Of a stretch of DNA of 64,000 nucleotides, positions 36,797 through 45,614 are shown in pieces. Position 1 is the first letter of the stretch. Each line of letters opens with the position of its first letter. The notes under the pieces are model-generated. The model was not told the origin of the DNA, made no database searches, and was given only the letters and a program-made list of their open reading frames with translations. The position numbers and the translations under genes were made by a program. The DNA is from an uncultured SAR86 cluster bacterium. Lineage in GTDB: Bacteria > Pseudomonadota > Gammaproteobacteria > Magnimaribacterales > D2472. The DNA is taken from the NCBI GenBank assembly GCA_902617045.1, contig CACMVA010000002.1, positions 226,014 to 290,013 of the forward strand, written 5' to 3'.

Positions 36797-39306
36797 TGAA
36801 AGATAAGGTTTCAATAATTAATACTGAATTCTATAAAAACTTTCCAAAAATTTATTTAAAACCATCGATGGTTAATAAATTTCTTAAGAAATATACCAAC
36901 GAAGTTGAAAAAGAAATTAAAAATAAATTTTTAAATCTAGAACTTGATAAAAATTTCGTTATATATGCCAACGGGGGTTTTGGTAGAAAAGAAATTTTTC
37001 CAATATCTGATATTGACATATCAATTGTTGAAAAAAATAAACCAAAAGATTTTAAAAACCTTGAAGAATTTATTTCTTTTTTATGGGATCAAGGATATAA
37101 GGTTGGTCATTCCGTTAGGACAATTTCAGATATTAAAAAAATATCAAAATCAGATTTAAAAGAATATACATCATATTTAACAAGGCGCCCTATCATTTCA
37201 ACAAATGAAATGGATAAAAAAATAAATTATGCTTTATCAACACTTTGGACTAAAAATAACTTCTATAATGCAAAATATGTTGAGCAACAACAGCGACATA
37301 CTGAATTTTTTTCTACAGCTTATAATTTAGAGCCTGATTTAAAAGAATCTCCTGGAACTCTGAGAGATTTTCAATCTGCATTATGGATTCTTCAGCATTG
37401 TTTTGATTTGAAAACAGTTAATGAAATTTCAAAGTCGAGAATATTCAATGGAGAACTCAATAAAGCAATTGATGCATATAACTTTATAAAATCTTTAAGA
37501 TTTGCTACTAACATATCTACAAATAAAAATAGATTAGACTTTGAAGCTCAGATTGAAATTTCAAAAAAAGCAAAGCTTGGCAAAAGAACTACAAAGAAGT
37601 CCGTAGAAATGATGATGAAAAAATTTTATGAAATGGCTTCTTCACTTTCATATTTCAATGAAATTGTTTACGAAAAATATAATGAAAAGTATCCCATAAA
37701 GAGTTTTTTTAAAAAAATTGAAGGTATTCACAAATATAAAAATAAAATTGGTATTCAAAATATCAACCTCAAAAATAATAAAAGCTTGATATTTGAAATA
37801 TTTATTGAAATTGGCAAGAGCAAAATTATAAATTCAATTGATACTGAAACTAAGTCTCTGATTAGAAAAAATATAAGTTTAATTGATAAAGAGTTCAGAA
37901 GAAACGAGGACTATGCCAATCAATTTTTAGAAATACTCAAATCTAAATACAATCTTTCATCAATACTAAGAACAATGAAATCGTTAGGAGTGTTGCAAAA
38001 GTATATACCTGAGTTTGATAGTGTTATAGGTCAAATGCAATTTGATTTATTTCATGTTTACACAGTGGATGAACATACATTGAAAGTTGTCAGAAACATG
38101 AGACAAATGAAATTAAACAAGCAACCTGGATTTGAGTTAGAGCATGAATTAATAAATAAATTACCAAAAATAGAAATTCTATATATTGCAGGTTTATTTC
38201 ATGATCTTGGCAAAGGCAAAGGAGGAAATCACTCAGAAATTGGTGCAAAATCAAGTTTCAGATTTGCAAAAAGAATAGGAATGTCTATTACAGATGCAAG
38301 TTTAATATCTTGGCTGGTTGAAAAACATCTAATAATGTCATCCATATCTCAAAAAAAAGATATTGACGATCCAAATACAGTTAGTGAATTTTTAGCAGAG
38401 GTTAAGCAAGATGAAAAACTAAACTATTTATATCTGCTTACAATCAATGATATTAGAGCAACAAATCCTGCCTTATGGAATGGTTGGAAGCATCAATTAT
38501 TGCGGGATCTTTATTTACTTACAAGATCAAAGATTAATAAGGAGCCAGTAAAGGCATCTTCTCAAATGTCTCTTGATAGAAAAAAAAATGTTATTAATAA
38601 TTTTAAAAATAAAGATGAAAGGCTGTTAATAAAAAAATATTTTAAAAATTTTGAAGACAGTTACTTCAATAAACATTCATCAGAATCTCTTATATGGCAG
38701 TCAGAGTTAATTATAAAAAATAAAAAAAATAAGCTTATTGTTGGGTGTAGAAGAAAATTTGATGATCTTATTGAAATATTTATTAAGGTTGATGATTCAC
38801 CAGGACTTTTCTACAAATCAGTAAAGATACTTGAGCATAGCGGTCTTGAAATAATAGATGCGAATATTTTTTCATCTGAAAATAATAAACTTGCAGCAAA
38901 TACTTTTATTACAAAATATTCTCGACAAGATAGAATCCTAAATAAATCTGAGTTAACTGAGCTTTGTTCAAAGATTGAAAAAAATTTCAATAAAGAAGAT
39001 GGTATCTCTAAGATGAAATCATTAAAGAAAAAAAATACAAGATTTGAAAAAAATATAAAAATTAATGAATCTATTAATTTTGACAAAAAGAGAAATTTAA
39101 TAACTATTGAAACAGTTGACAGTTCCGGCTTGCTAGCTAATATTGCTAAGGTATTTCTTAAAAATAAGGTTTCGATTTACTCTGCAAGAATTAATACTCT
39201 AGGTGAGAGAGTTGAAGATACTTTTGAAATTGAAAATTCTAACCAAAAATTGGTTCCAAGTTACAAGATTAAGAAAATTATTTCAGAATTAAAAAAAGTG
39301 GTTTAA
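36796..39306 (+). CDS. glnD: PII uridylyltransferase / uridylyl-removing enzyme GlnD
   Basis: Nitrogen sensor that uridylylates PII proteins when glutamine is low and de-uridylylates them when it is high. Domains in the 836-residue protein: a nucleotidyltransferase domain with GGFGRKEIFPISDIDIS (about residues 55-71), a helical region, an HD domain with FHDLGKGKGGNHSEIGA (about 472-488), and two C-terminal ACT domains that bind glutamine (about 655-730 and 770-836). It is a little shorter than E. coli GlnD (890). The map-glnD-dapD order is conserved. Confidence 0.97.
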   Translation: MKDKVSIINTEFYKNFPKIYLKPSMVNKFLKKYTNEVEKEIKNKFLNLELDKNFVIYANGGFGRKEIFPISDIDISIVEKNKPKDFKNLEEFISFLWDQGYKVGHSVRTISDIKKISKSDLKEYTSYLTRRPIISTNEMDKKINYALSTLWTKNNFYNAKYVEQQQRHTEFFSTAYNLEPDLKESPGTLRDFQSALWILQHCFDLKTVNEISKSRIFNGELNKAIDAYNFIKSLRFATNISTNKNRLDFEAQIEISKKAKLGKRTTKKSVEMMMKKFYEMASSLSYFNEIVYEKYNEKYPIKSFFKKIEGIHKYKNKIGIQNINLKNNKSLIFEIFIEIGKSKIINSIDTETKSLIRKNISLIDKEFRRNEDYANQFLEILKSKYNLSSILRTMKSLGVLQKYIPEFDSVIGQMQFDLFHVYTVDEHTLKVVRNMRQMKLNKQPGFELEHELINKLPKIEILYIAGLFHDLGKGKGGNHSEIGAKSSFRFAKRIGMSITDASLISWLVEKHLIMSSISQKKDIDDPNTVSEFLAEVKQDEKLNYLYLLTINDIRATNPALWNGWKHQLLRDLYLLTRSKINKEPVKASSQMSLDRKKNVINNFKNKDERLLIKKYFKNFEDSYFNKHSSESLIWQSELIIKNKKNKLIVGCRRKFDDLIEIFIKVDDSPGLFYKSVKILEHSGLEIIDANIFSSENNKLAANTFITKYSRQDRILNKSELTELCSKIEKNFNKEDGISKMKSLKKKNTRFEKNIKINESINFDKKRNLITIETVDSSGLLANIAKVFLKNKVSIYSARINTLGERVEDTFEIENSNQKLVPSYKIKKIISELKKVV

Positions 39307-39309
39307 AAA

Positions 39310-40224
39310 ATGAAGATCTATGGGGAAGGTATTGCAACTATTTCGGAATCAGGTCAAATGCTTGACGTATATTTTCCAAACATAGAATTTGGTGAACAAA
39401 AAACCAATTATAAAACCCTTCAAATTACTTCAGGTAATCAAGAAATAATAAAATTTGAATGGACAAAGAATGATCTTGATAAACCAATAAATAAAATTTC
39501 TGATGCGTATTTTAAACTGCATTTAATATCAAATAAGTTTGTTTTGCCAAATACCATTAATTTAGATGGATTATTTGAATGCTTGCCAAATGTGGTATGG
39601 ACAAACAAGGGACCTATTTCAATTAATGAAATAGAAGGTAAGTTAAATGAGTCAAAATGTGGAAATAATGATTTATTTATCAGGTCACTAGATAAATTTC
39701 CGTGTCTAACGGATTATATTATTCCTAAGAAAGTTAGAATTGCTGATGCAAGTAGAGTAAGGCTTGGAGCATACTTAAGTGAGGGGACAACAATAATGCA
39801 TGAAGGTTTTGTAAACTTTAATGCGGGAACTCTAGGTAAAGCTATGATCGAAGGAAGGATATCTGCAGGAGTAGTTATAGGCGATAATTCTGATCTTGGT
39901 GGAGGCTCAAGCACAATGGGAACTTTGTCAGGAGGAAATGATACTAAAATTTCTGTCGGTAAAAATTGTCTTTTAGGTGCAAATTCTGGAATTGGGATTT
40001 CCTTGGGTGATAACTGCATAGTTGAGGCTGGATTATATGTTACTGCTGGCACTAAGATAAATGTAATTGATAAGGATAATAATAAAGAGATCATTCTTAA
40101 GGCTATAGAACTATCTGGTAAATCAAACTTTCTATACATGCGTGATTCATTATCTGGAAAAGTAGTTGCAAAAATAAACAAATCTAAATCTTCTTTAAAT
40201 AAAATACTTCATAAAAATGATTGA
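39310..40224 (+). CDS. dapD: Tetrahydrodipicolinate N-succinyltransferase
   Basis: Transfers succinyl from succinyl-CoA to tetrahydrodipicolinate in the lysine and diaminopimelate pathway. The 304-residue protein has a long N-terminal domain and a left-handed beta-helix with hexapeptide repeats (VRLGAYLSEGTTIMHEGFVN, GVVIGDNSDLGGGSSTMG). Its N-terminal layout is of the Pseudomonas type rather than the 274-residue E. coli type. Its 3' end overlaps dapE by 8 bases, placing two succinylase-branch steps together. Confidence 0.95.
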   Translation: MKIYGEGIATISESGQMLDVYFPNIEFGEQKTNYKTLQITSGNQEIIKFEWTKNDLDKPINKISDAYFKLHLISNKFVLPNTINLDGLFECLPNVVWTNKGPISINEIEGKLNESKCGNNDLFIRSLDKFPCLTDYIIPKKVRIADASRVRLGAYLSEGTTIMHEGFVNFNAGTLGKAMIEGRISAGVVIGDNSDLGGGSSTMGTLSGGNDTKISVGKNCLLGANSGIGISLGDNCIVEAGLYVTAGTKINVIDKDNNKEIILKAIELSGKSNFLYMRDSLSGKVVAKINKSKSSLNKILHKND

Positions 40225-41344
40225 ACTTCTTCAAAAACTAATACGAATCAAGTCCATATCTCCATCTGATATGGGTTGCTTTGATCTTATTGAGAATGAA
40301 TTAAAGAAACTTAATTTCAAATGCGAAAGAATAAATTATCAAAATGTTGAAAATCTTTATGCAACTATAGGAAGTTCTGGAAAACTTTTTTGTTACTTAG
40401 GCCATACTGATGTTGTTCCTAGTGGGCCTGAAGAAAAATGGAGCTATCCCCCCTTTTCAGCCACAATTGAAGGAGATGTGCTTTATGGTAGAGGCGCTGC
40501 AGATATGAAATCCTCAGTAGCTGCTTTCGTTGAGGCAGCAAAAGATTTTATTAATACAAATGAAAAACTAAATTTTAAATTAGCTATCTTGCTCACCTCA
40601 AATGAAGAAGGTACATCAAAAGATGGATTTATTGACAAAATTATTGAAAAAATGATTGAAGATAATGAAATTATTGATTTTTGTTTAGTTGGTGAGCCTA
40701 CTTCAAGTGAAAAAGTCGCAGATTGTGCAAGAATTGGCAGACGAGGCTCCTTAGGTGGTTGCCTAAAAATTTTCGGCAAACAAGGACATGTTGCTTATCC
40801 TGAAAAAGTTATTAACCCAATATTATTATCGGGCGATTTAATTTCAAAATTAAAAAACAAGGTTTGGGATGATGGAAACGAAGCTTTTGATCCCACAAGT
40901 TTTCAGATATCTAATATAAGTTCAGGTACTGGAGCCCATAACGTAGTGCCGGGTGAACTCGAGTTAACATTTAATTTTAGATTTTCAACTGAGTCAACTG
41001 AAGATAGTCTAAAATTTGAGTTTGAATCAATATTAAAAGATCTTGAGTTAGATTATGAATTAAGCTGGGACTTAAATGGTAATCCTTATTATACGAAAGA
41101 TAATTTTTTCAAAGATATTGTATGTGCTTCATCAGAAGAAATAACTGGATATAAACCTGAATTAAATGCTAAAGGCGGTACATCTGATGGTCGTTTTGTT
41201 GCAGCAATGAATACCGAAATTGTTGAACTTGGGCCTGTAAATAAATCTATTCATCAAATTGATGAACATGTAAGTGTTACTGATTTGTGGAAATTAAAAG
41301 ATATTTACGAAAAGATATTAGTTAATTTGAATCAAAGTCTTTAG
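40217..41344 (+). CDS. dapE: Succinyl-diaminopimelate desuccinylase
   Basis: Zinc-dependent M20 peptidase-family enzyme that hydrolyses N-succinyl-LL-diaminopimelate. In the 375-residue product the metal ligands are in CYLGHTDVVPSGPEEKW (His), GRGAADMKSS (bridging Asp), TSNEEGTSKDG (the catalytic and ligand Glu pair), GEPTSSE and the C-terminal IHQIDEHV (His). It overlaps dapD by 8 bases. Its 3' end overlaps a tiny antisense gene (41322-41450) by 23 bases. Confidence 0.97.
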   Translation: MIELLQKLIRIKSISPSDMGCFDLIENELKKLNFKCERINYQNVENLYATIGSSGKLFCYLGHTDVVPSGPEEKWSYPPFSATIEGDVLYGRGAADMKSSVAAFVEAAKDFINTNEKLNFKLAILLTSNEEGTSKDGFIDKIIEKMIEDNEIIDFCLVGEPTSSEKVADCARIGRRGSLGGCLKIFGKQGHVAYPEKVINPILLSGDLISKLKNKVWDDGNEAFDPTSFQISNISSGTGAHNVVPGELELTFNFRFSTESTEDSLKFEFESILKDLELDYELSWDLNGNPYYTKDNFFKDIVCASSEEITGYKPELNAKGGTSDGRFVAAMNTEIVELGPVNKSIHQIDEHVSVTDLWKLKDIYEKILVNLNQSL

Positions 41345-41450
41345 ATTTTTTCTTTCTATCATATTTTGTTTTATCTTTATGGGTTTTTGGTTTGTGGAAC
41401 TTATCCATATTCTTTTTAACAGGATCTTTTTTTCCTTTAGTTGGCGCCAT
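41322..41450 (-). CDS. Very small, highly basic protein (42 residues)
   Basis: Minus-strand frame of 42 codons encoding an extremely Lys-rich hydrophilic peptide with the segments PVKKNMDKFHKPKTHKDK and YDRKKK. The pattern N-x-x-KF-x-KPxTHxDxK-x-x-DRKKK reminds me of short uncharacterised basic proteins annotated in other Gammaproteobacteria, but I cannot confirm this. It starts inside the end of the peptide transporter gene (14-base overlap), suggesting translational coupling, and ends inside dapE. It may bind nucleic acid or the ribosome, judged only by charge. It could be a chance frame, but the 92 bases between dapE and the transporter are otherwise empty. Confidence 0.5.
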   Translation of the reverse strand: MAPTKGKKDPVKKNMDKFHKPKTHKDKTKYDRKKKSKDFDSN

Positions 41451-42912
41451 GCGTTAATTTTTTGAGAATAGGAGTTAATATAGCTAGAAATATCCCACAA
41501 CCAATTGCCATCAATCCAACATCGGTATAAACATCCATAAATGATTGTTTTTGAGTAAGATCAAATACATCATTTGATATTCCGGACGACTCTGATGCTG
41601 TTGCTCTAGCAATTAATCCAGCAACATAATTGCCAGCTGCTGATGCAAAAAACCACATTCCCATCATAAATCCAACAATTCTTTGAGGTGATAATTTAGT
41701 CACTGAAGACAATCCAACCGGAGATAAACATAACTCTCCTAAGGTATGTAGCAGATAAATCAATATTATCCAAAAGACTCCTGTTTGAAGACCCTCAGAT
41801 GATCTCATACCATAAACCAAAGCTAAAAAACCTAGTCCAACAAAAATAATACCGATTGAAAATTTAATTGGTGTGGATGGTTCCATGTTTCTTTTTGCAA
41901 GTGCTATCCAAAGCATTGCAAATAGTGGCGCTATAGTAAAAATAAAGCCAGCATTCAAAGATTGAAACATCGATGCGGGTACTTCCCAACCAAATATTAC
42001 TCTGTTTACACCTCTATCTGTAAGAATATTTAAAGATGAGCCTGCTTGTTCAAAAAGCGCCCAAAAAATTAAAGAGAATAATATTAATATCCCAACAACA
42101 ATTAATCGATCTCTCTCATCAGGAGCACATCTAAATAGTGCATACAATAACCATGCTCCAATAAAAATAGCTCCAAAACCACCCAAAAGTTGACCAACTA
42201 GTTGTGAGTTTTGAACTAAAAACCAAGTAACCAAAACCATAAAAATACCTGAAATATAGGCCCAAGACTCATAGCTTATTCCATTCATCTTTTGAAGATA
42301 TTTATTTGATGGTGGCTCAGCAAGACCTTCCAGATATTTTTGGCCCCACAAGAAAATAATTAGCCCAAATAGCATTCCAATTCCTGCTGCACCAAATCCA
42401 TACGCCCATCCCACTTGCTCTCCTAAATAACCGCATAAAAGAGTTGCAGTAAAAGCTCCTATATTTATACCCATATAAAAAATAGTAAAGCCTGAATCTC
42501 TTCTAGGATCACCCTCTTCATACAATGCCCCAACCATGGTAGATATATTTGGTTTTAAAAATCCTACGCCAGATACTATTAAAGCAAGTGATAAGTAAAA
42601 TATTTGCTCATTACTCTCAACTGTCATTCCTAAATGACCAAACACCAATAGTATCGCACCATAAGTGACTGCTTTTTTTGAACCTAAAATTTGATCAGCC
42701 AGCATGCCACCAAAGACTGGCATGATATATACCAGAGAAGTATACGCTCCATAAATTAGATAACTTGTAGCGTCTGTAAACTCCCAATGCTTTGTTAAAT
42801 ACAATATCAGGAGAGCTCTCATGCCATAGTAAGAGAACCTCTCCCACATCTCTGTAGCAAAACATACAAACAAACCCTTTGGATGTCCTAAAAAATCAGT
42901 TGTTGTATTCAT
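41437..42912 (-). CDS. POT-family proton-coupled oligopeptide transporter
   Basis: Inner-membrane symporter for di- and tripeptides of the major facilitator superfamily. The 491-residue protein has about 12-14 hydrophobic segments. The family signature FATEMWERFSYYGMRALL lies near the N-terminus (ExxERFxYYG, proton and peptide binding), followed by the second signature region with FTIFYMGINIGAF. A late segment GELCLSPVGLSSVTKLSPQ matches the usual helix 10 motif. A TATAGT on the minus strand just upstream, in the spacer to the RDD gene, may be its -10 box. Confidence 0.95.
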   Translation of the reverse strand: MNTTTDFLGHPKGLFVCFATEMWERFSYYGMRALLILYLTKHWEFTDATSYLIYGAYTSLVYIMPVFGGMLADQILGSKKAVTYGAILLVFGHLGMTVESNEQIFYLSLALIVSGVGFLKPNISTMVGALYEEGDPRRDSGFTIFYMGINIGAFTATLLCGYLGEQVGWAYGFGAAGIGMLFGLIIFLWGQKYLEGLAEPPSNKYLQKMNGISYESWAYISGIFMVLVTWFLVQNSQLVGQLLGGFGAIFIGAWLLYALFRCAPDERDRLIVVGILILFSLIFWALFEQAGSSLNILTDRGVNRVIFGWEVPASMFQSLNAGFIFTIAPLFAMLWIALAKRNMEPSTPIKFSIGIIFVGLGFLALVYGMRSSEGLQTGVFWIILIYLLHTLGELCLSPVGLSSVTKLSPQRIVGFMMGMWFFASAAGNYVAGLIARATASESSGISNDVFDLTQKQSFMDVYTDVGLMAIGCGIFLAILTPILKKLTHGAN

Positions 42913-42951
42913 ATCAATTTATTTTTTTTAATAATTTAGTACTATACCAAA

Positions 42952-43362
42952 ATGAATGATAAATCATACATCGTATATCCAATCAAAAGAATCGCTGCAT
43001 CTGTATACGATTTATTTTTATTGTTAGGAGTTTGGTTTGCTGTTGGATCATTTGCTGTATGGATCAATGGAGGCATTATTCAGACAAAATGGGTTGGACC
43101 ATTACTTGTTATTTTGAGTACATGGATTTTTTATGGTTATTTTTGGATGAATGGTGGTAAGACATTAGGTATGGCTGTTTGGAATTTTGAGATATATAGT
43201 ACAGATGGTGGCGAAATAACATTGAAAAAAGTAAGTATTAGGTTTTTTTCTAATATTTTTACAATTTTATTGGCAGGACTGCCTCTAGCATTAATATATT
43301 TCTCAAAAGATAATTTATCTTTGAGTGATTATTTATCTAAAACTTCTTATAAAAAAATTTAA
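42952..43362 (+). CDS. RDD family membrane protein
   Basis: 136-residue inner-membrane protein with an N-terminal RIAASVYDLFLLLGVWFAVG segment (the RDD signature region) and three predicted transmembrane helices (about 16-38, 46-66 and 97-115), with the NGGKTLGMAVWNFEI motif between the second and third. Its function is not known; some RDD proteins have been linked to ion or small-molecule transport. It is a single gene between divergent POT and convergent lptG, sharing the four bases TTAA as overlapping stop codons with lptG. Confidence 0.88.
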   Translation: MNDKSYIVYPIKRIAASVYDLFLLLGVWFAVGSFAVWINGGIIQTKWVGPLLVILSTWIFYGYFWMNGGKTLGMAVWNFEIYSTDGGEITLKKVSIRFFSNIFTILLAGLPLALIYFSKDNLSLSDYLSKTSYKKI

Positions 43363-44411
43363 ATCTTTTTGTAAGAAATCATACTTGCTACTATTAGTAA
43401 AATTGAGGGAAGAATAATTCCTAAGATTATCGTTAATCCATAAGAAATAAATATACCTGATGATAAGTCTTGAATTAATTGATATATAAAAGCTCCTACT
43501 ACAGATACAACCACCCTATTTCCAATTGTAGAGTCTTTGAGTGAAGTGAATATAAATGACCCAAAAAATAATATTAAGATTAAAGATGAAATTGGTAAGA
43601 AAATTTTATTATAAAAGGACTTATCTATATGAGACTTAAATAAAATATCTTTCTTAATTGTGCTGCCATCAAATATCTGTCTATAAAAATTTAGTTCAAA
43701 TAATCCAAGATGTTTAATATTGCTAAAAGTAATTTTTGATTGAATTGGAATCTCAAAAAATTCAATATCCTTTTTATCAACATTATCTATGAAACTTTTA
43801 TATGTAGACTCCTTGTCAAAAATAATTTTATTGTTACTGATAGTTGCAACATCAGATTTTACAGAATAAATAACTTCTTTATCTTGAAGCTTAATAAAGT
43901 TAACTTTAAAAATTTTTTCATCTACGATGTTTTCAAAACCCAAAAATGAGTTTCCTGATTTAATCCAATTAATTTCATCTCCATAATTTATTTCTTTATT
44001 TAATAGAATATTTCTTTCAGCTTCTTCGTTTACATATAATTTCCTAAACGCTATTTCGTCTAGTGCTAGCATTGATAAAACAAGAATTAGGGCTCCTATT
44101 GAACTTGTAAATACTATTTCAAGTGGAGACTTGCCTGCAGACCTCAATACATTAAGATTTCCTTCCTCATGAGACATTCCAAGCGAAAGCATTACTCCTA
44201 ATAAACAAGCACCTTGAACAAAATCAAGTAAATTATGAGGCATTGAAAAAATTACATACTTCAATATGTGAAGGAAGGTGTAATCTGATGAATTTTTTTC
44301 TAGTTCAGAAATAAGAATAAATATTGAGTCCAATAATCCAAAAATCAATAAAATACTCAGTGAAAAATAAAATGATCTTTTTATTAAATATTTATTAAAT
44401 ATCTTTATCAT
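43359..44411 (-). CDS. lptG: LPS export ABC transporter permease LptG
   Basis: Partner of LptF in the LptB2FGC transporter that extracts lipopolysaccharide from the inner membrane. The start is placed at the ATG at 44411, in a 4-base ATGA overlap with the lptF stop (350 residues); an ATG at 44423 is also in frame. It has three N-terminal transmembrane helices, a periplasmic beta-jellyroll-like domain (about 130-250) and three C-terminal helices. The order lptF-lptG, divergent from pepA, is typical. Confidence 0.93.
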   Translation of the reverse strand: MIKIFNKYLIKRSFYFSLSILLIFGLLDSIFILISELEKNSSDYTFLHILKYVIFSMPHNLLDFVQGACLLGVMLSLGMSHEEGNLNVLRSAGKSPLEIVFTSSIGALILVLSMLALDEIAFRKLYVNEEAERNILLNKEINYGDEINWIKSGNSFLGFENIVDEKIFKVNFIKLQDKEVIYSVKSDVATISNNKIIFDKESTYKSFIDNVDKKDIEFFEIPIQSKITFSNIKHLGLFELNFYRQIFDGSTIKKDILFKSHIDKSFYNKIFLPISSLILILFFGSFIFTSLKDSTIGNRVVVSVVGAFIYQLIQDLSSGIFISYGLTIILGIILPSILLIVASMISYKKI

Positions 44412-45580
44412 CCTAGCACCCATAAAAAAATTAAAAATATTAATAAAGATATAAAAACTCTTACAAAATTATTATTAAAGAATGTATAAATAGTTCGAAT
44501 ATTAGTATTTAAATTTTTTCTAATTACTAAAAATATTGCAAATAACAAAAAGGTCAGGTGGACATACCAGATATTGTTTTGAGAAGAGGTTAAGCTTCCA
44601 TCAAAAGAGTCTCTAGCCAAAATCAATAAGCTTAAATATAGTATGTATATAAAAATAGATGGTACTAATACTGAAAGTCTTCCTTGCCGTGGTTCTACTT
44701 TGGAAAAATTTACAGCAAAAATTAATAGAATAAAAATTGTTAATGGTATGGATAAATTCCACTGGTTTTGAGATTTTGAAGACTTGATTGAAAAATCAAA
44801 TAATTTACTAAATGATAGCCCTGAAATAGAGTTTTTAGAATTATCAACTGGAATAGATAACTCTCCAAAATATGAAACTAAAGATGAACTTTGATTAAAA
44901 ATATCTTGATATAAAACTCCATCTTTAAAATCTAAGTCCATCTTTGAAGACAAATCTTCGTATTCAAGTTTTTCTGAGATAATTAAAGACGAGTAGTTAT
45001 CATTTGGCATAAAAATAACTACGTCCTCTAAAATATTACTTTTTTTGTCTTCGATATAAATAAATCCTTCATTTTCATTAAAAGAAAATAATTCATTTGG
45101 TTTGACTGATTCAAACTGCTCTTGAATTGTGTCTTGAGTAAGAATCTCTTTGGATAATTCTTTCGTATAAGGCGCTATATATACACTTAGGGATAATGTT
45201 ATAAAAAAGAAAACAATTGATTGTGGAAGTAAATATCTTATTAGGTCATTATTAGAAAGACCTCCTGCAAAGTAGCCATAAATTTCTCTATCTGAATATA
45301 ATCTACTAATTGTAATTACAACTCCTAGAAAAAAAGATAATGGTAATAATAATGTTACAAAGTCTGGGAACCTTAGTATTACTACTTTTAAGATAAGGCT
45401 AGGATCGATTAGGCCCTCGGATGCTTGCTCAAAATAACCAACAAACCTTGAGCTAACAACCAAAAAAAAGAAAATTAAAAAAACTCCAGTTGAAGACAGC
45501 AGAACTTCAAGATTTAAGCTTTTTAAAAGAATATTCTTTTTATATATGCCTTGCGAACTCTGATGCATTACAATAAACAT
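44408..45580 (-). CDS. lptF: LPS export ABC transporter permease LptF
   Basis: Permease of the LPS export system. About 390 residues from the ATG at 45580; ATGs at 45568 and 45637 are alternatives and none has a clear ribosome binding site. The N-terminal helices include FLIFFFLVVSSRFVGYFEQA and VTLLLPLSFFLGVVITISRLYSDREI, where the last part is a coupling-helix region for LptB. The periplasmic domain follows, then three C-terminal helices. It is divergent from pepA with only about 35 bases between starts. Confidence 0.93.
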   Translation of the reverse strand: MFIVMHQSSQGIYKKNILLKSLNLEVLLSSTGVFLIFFFLVVSSRFVGYFEQASEGLIDPSLILKVVILRFPDFVTLLLPLSFFLGVVITISRLYSDREIYGYFAGGLSNNDLIRYLLPQSIVFFFITLSLSVYIAPYTKELSKEILTQDTIQEQFESVKPNELFSFNENEGFIYIEDKKSNILEDVVIFMPNDNYSSLIISEKLEYEDLSSKMDLDFKDGVLYQDIFNQSSSLVSYFGELSIPVDNSKNSISGLSFSKLFDFSIKSSKSQNQWNLSIPLTIFILLIFAVNFSKVEPRQGRLSVLVPSIFIYILYLSLLILARDSFDGSLTSSQNNIWYVHLTFLLFAIFLVIRKNLNTNIRTIYTFFNNNFVRVFISLLIFLIFLWVLG

Positions 45581-45614
45581 CTTACCAGTATTGAATGAAA
45601 AAGGAGATATTAAA

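Noticed and set aside
36796-39306. GlnD as two separate genes because of its divergent middle
   Set aside because: The frame is continuous and all four domains occur in the normal order.
41318-41500. 60-codon minus-strand frame overlapping the end of the peptide transporter
   Set aside because: It overlaps the conserved transporter C-terminus for most of its 5' half; the 42-codon frame beside it has a more convincing composition and position.
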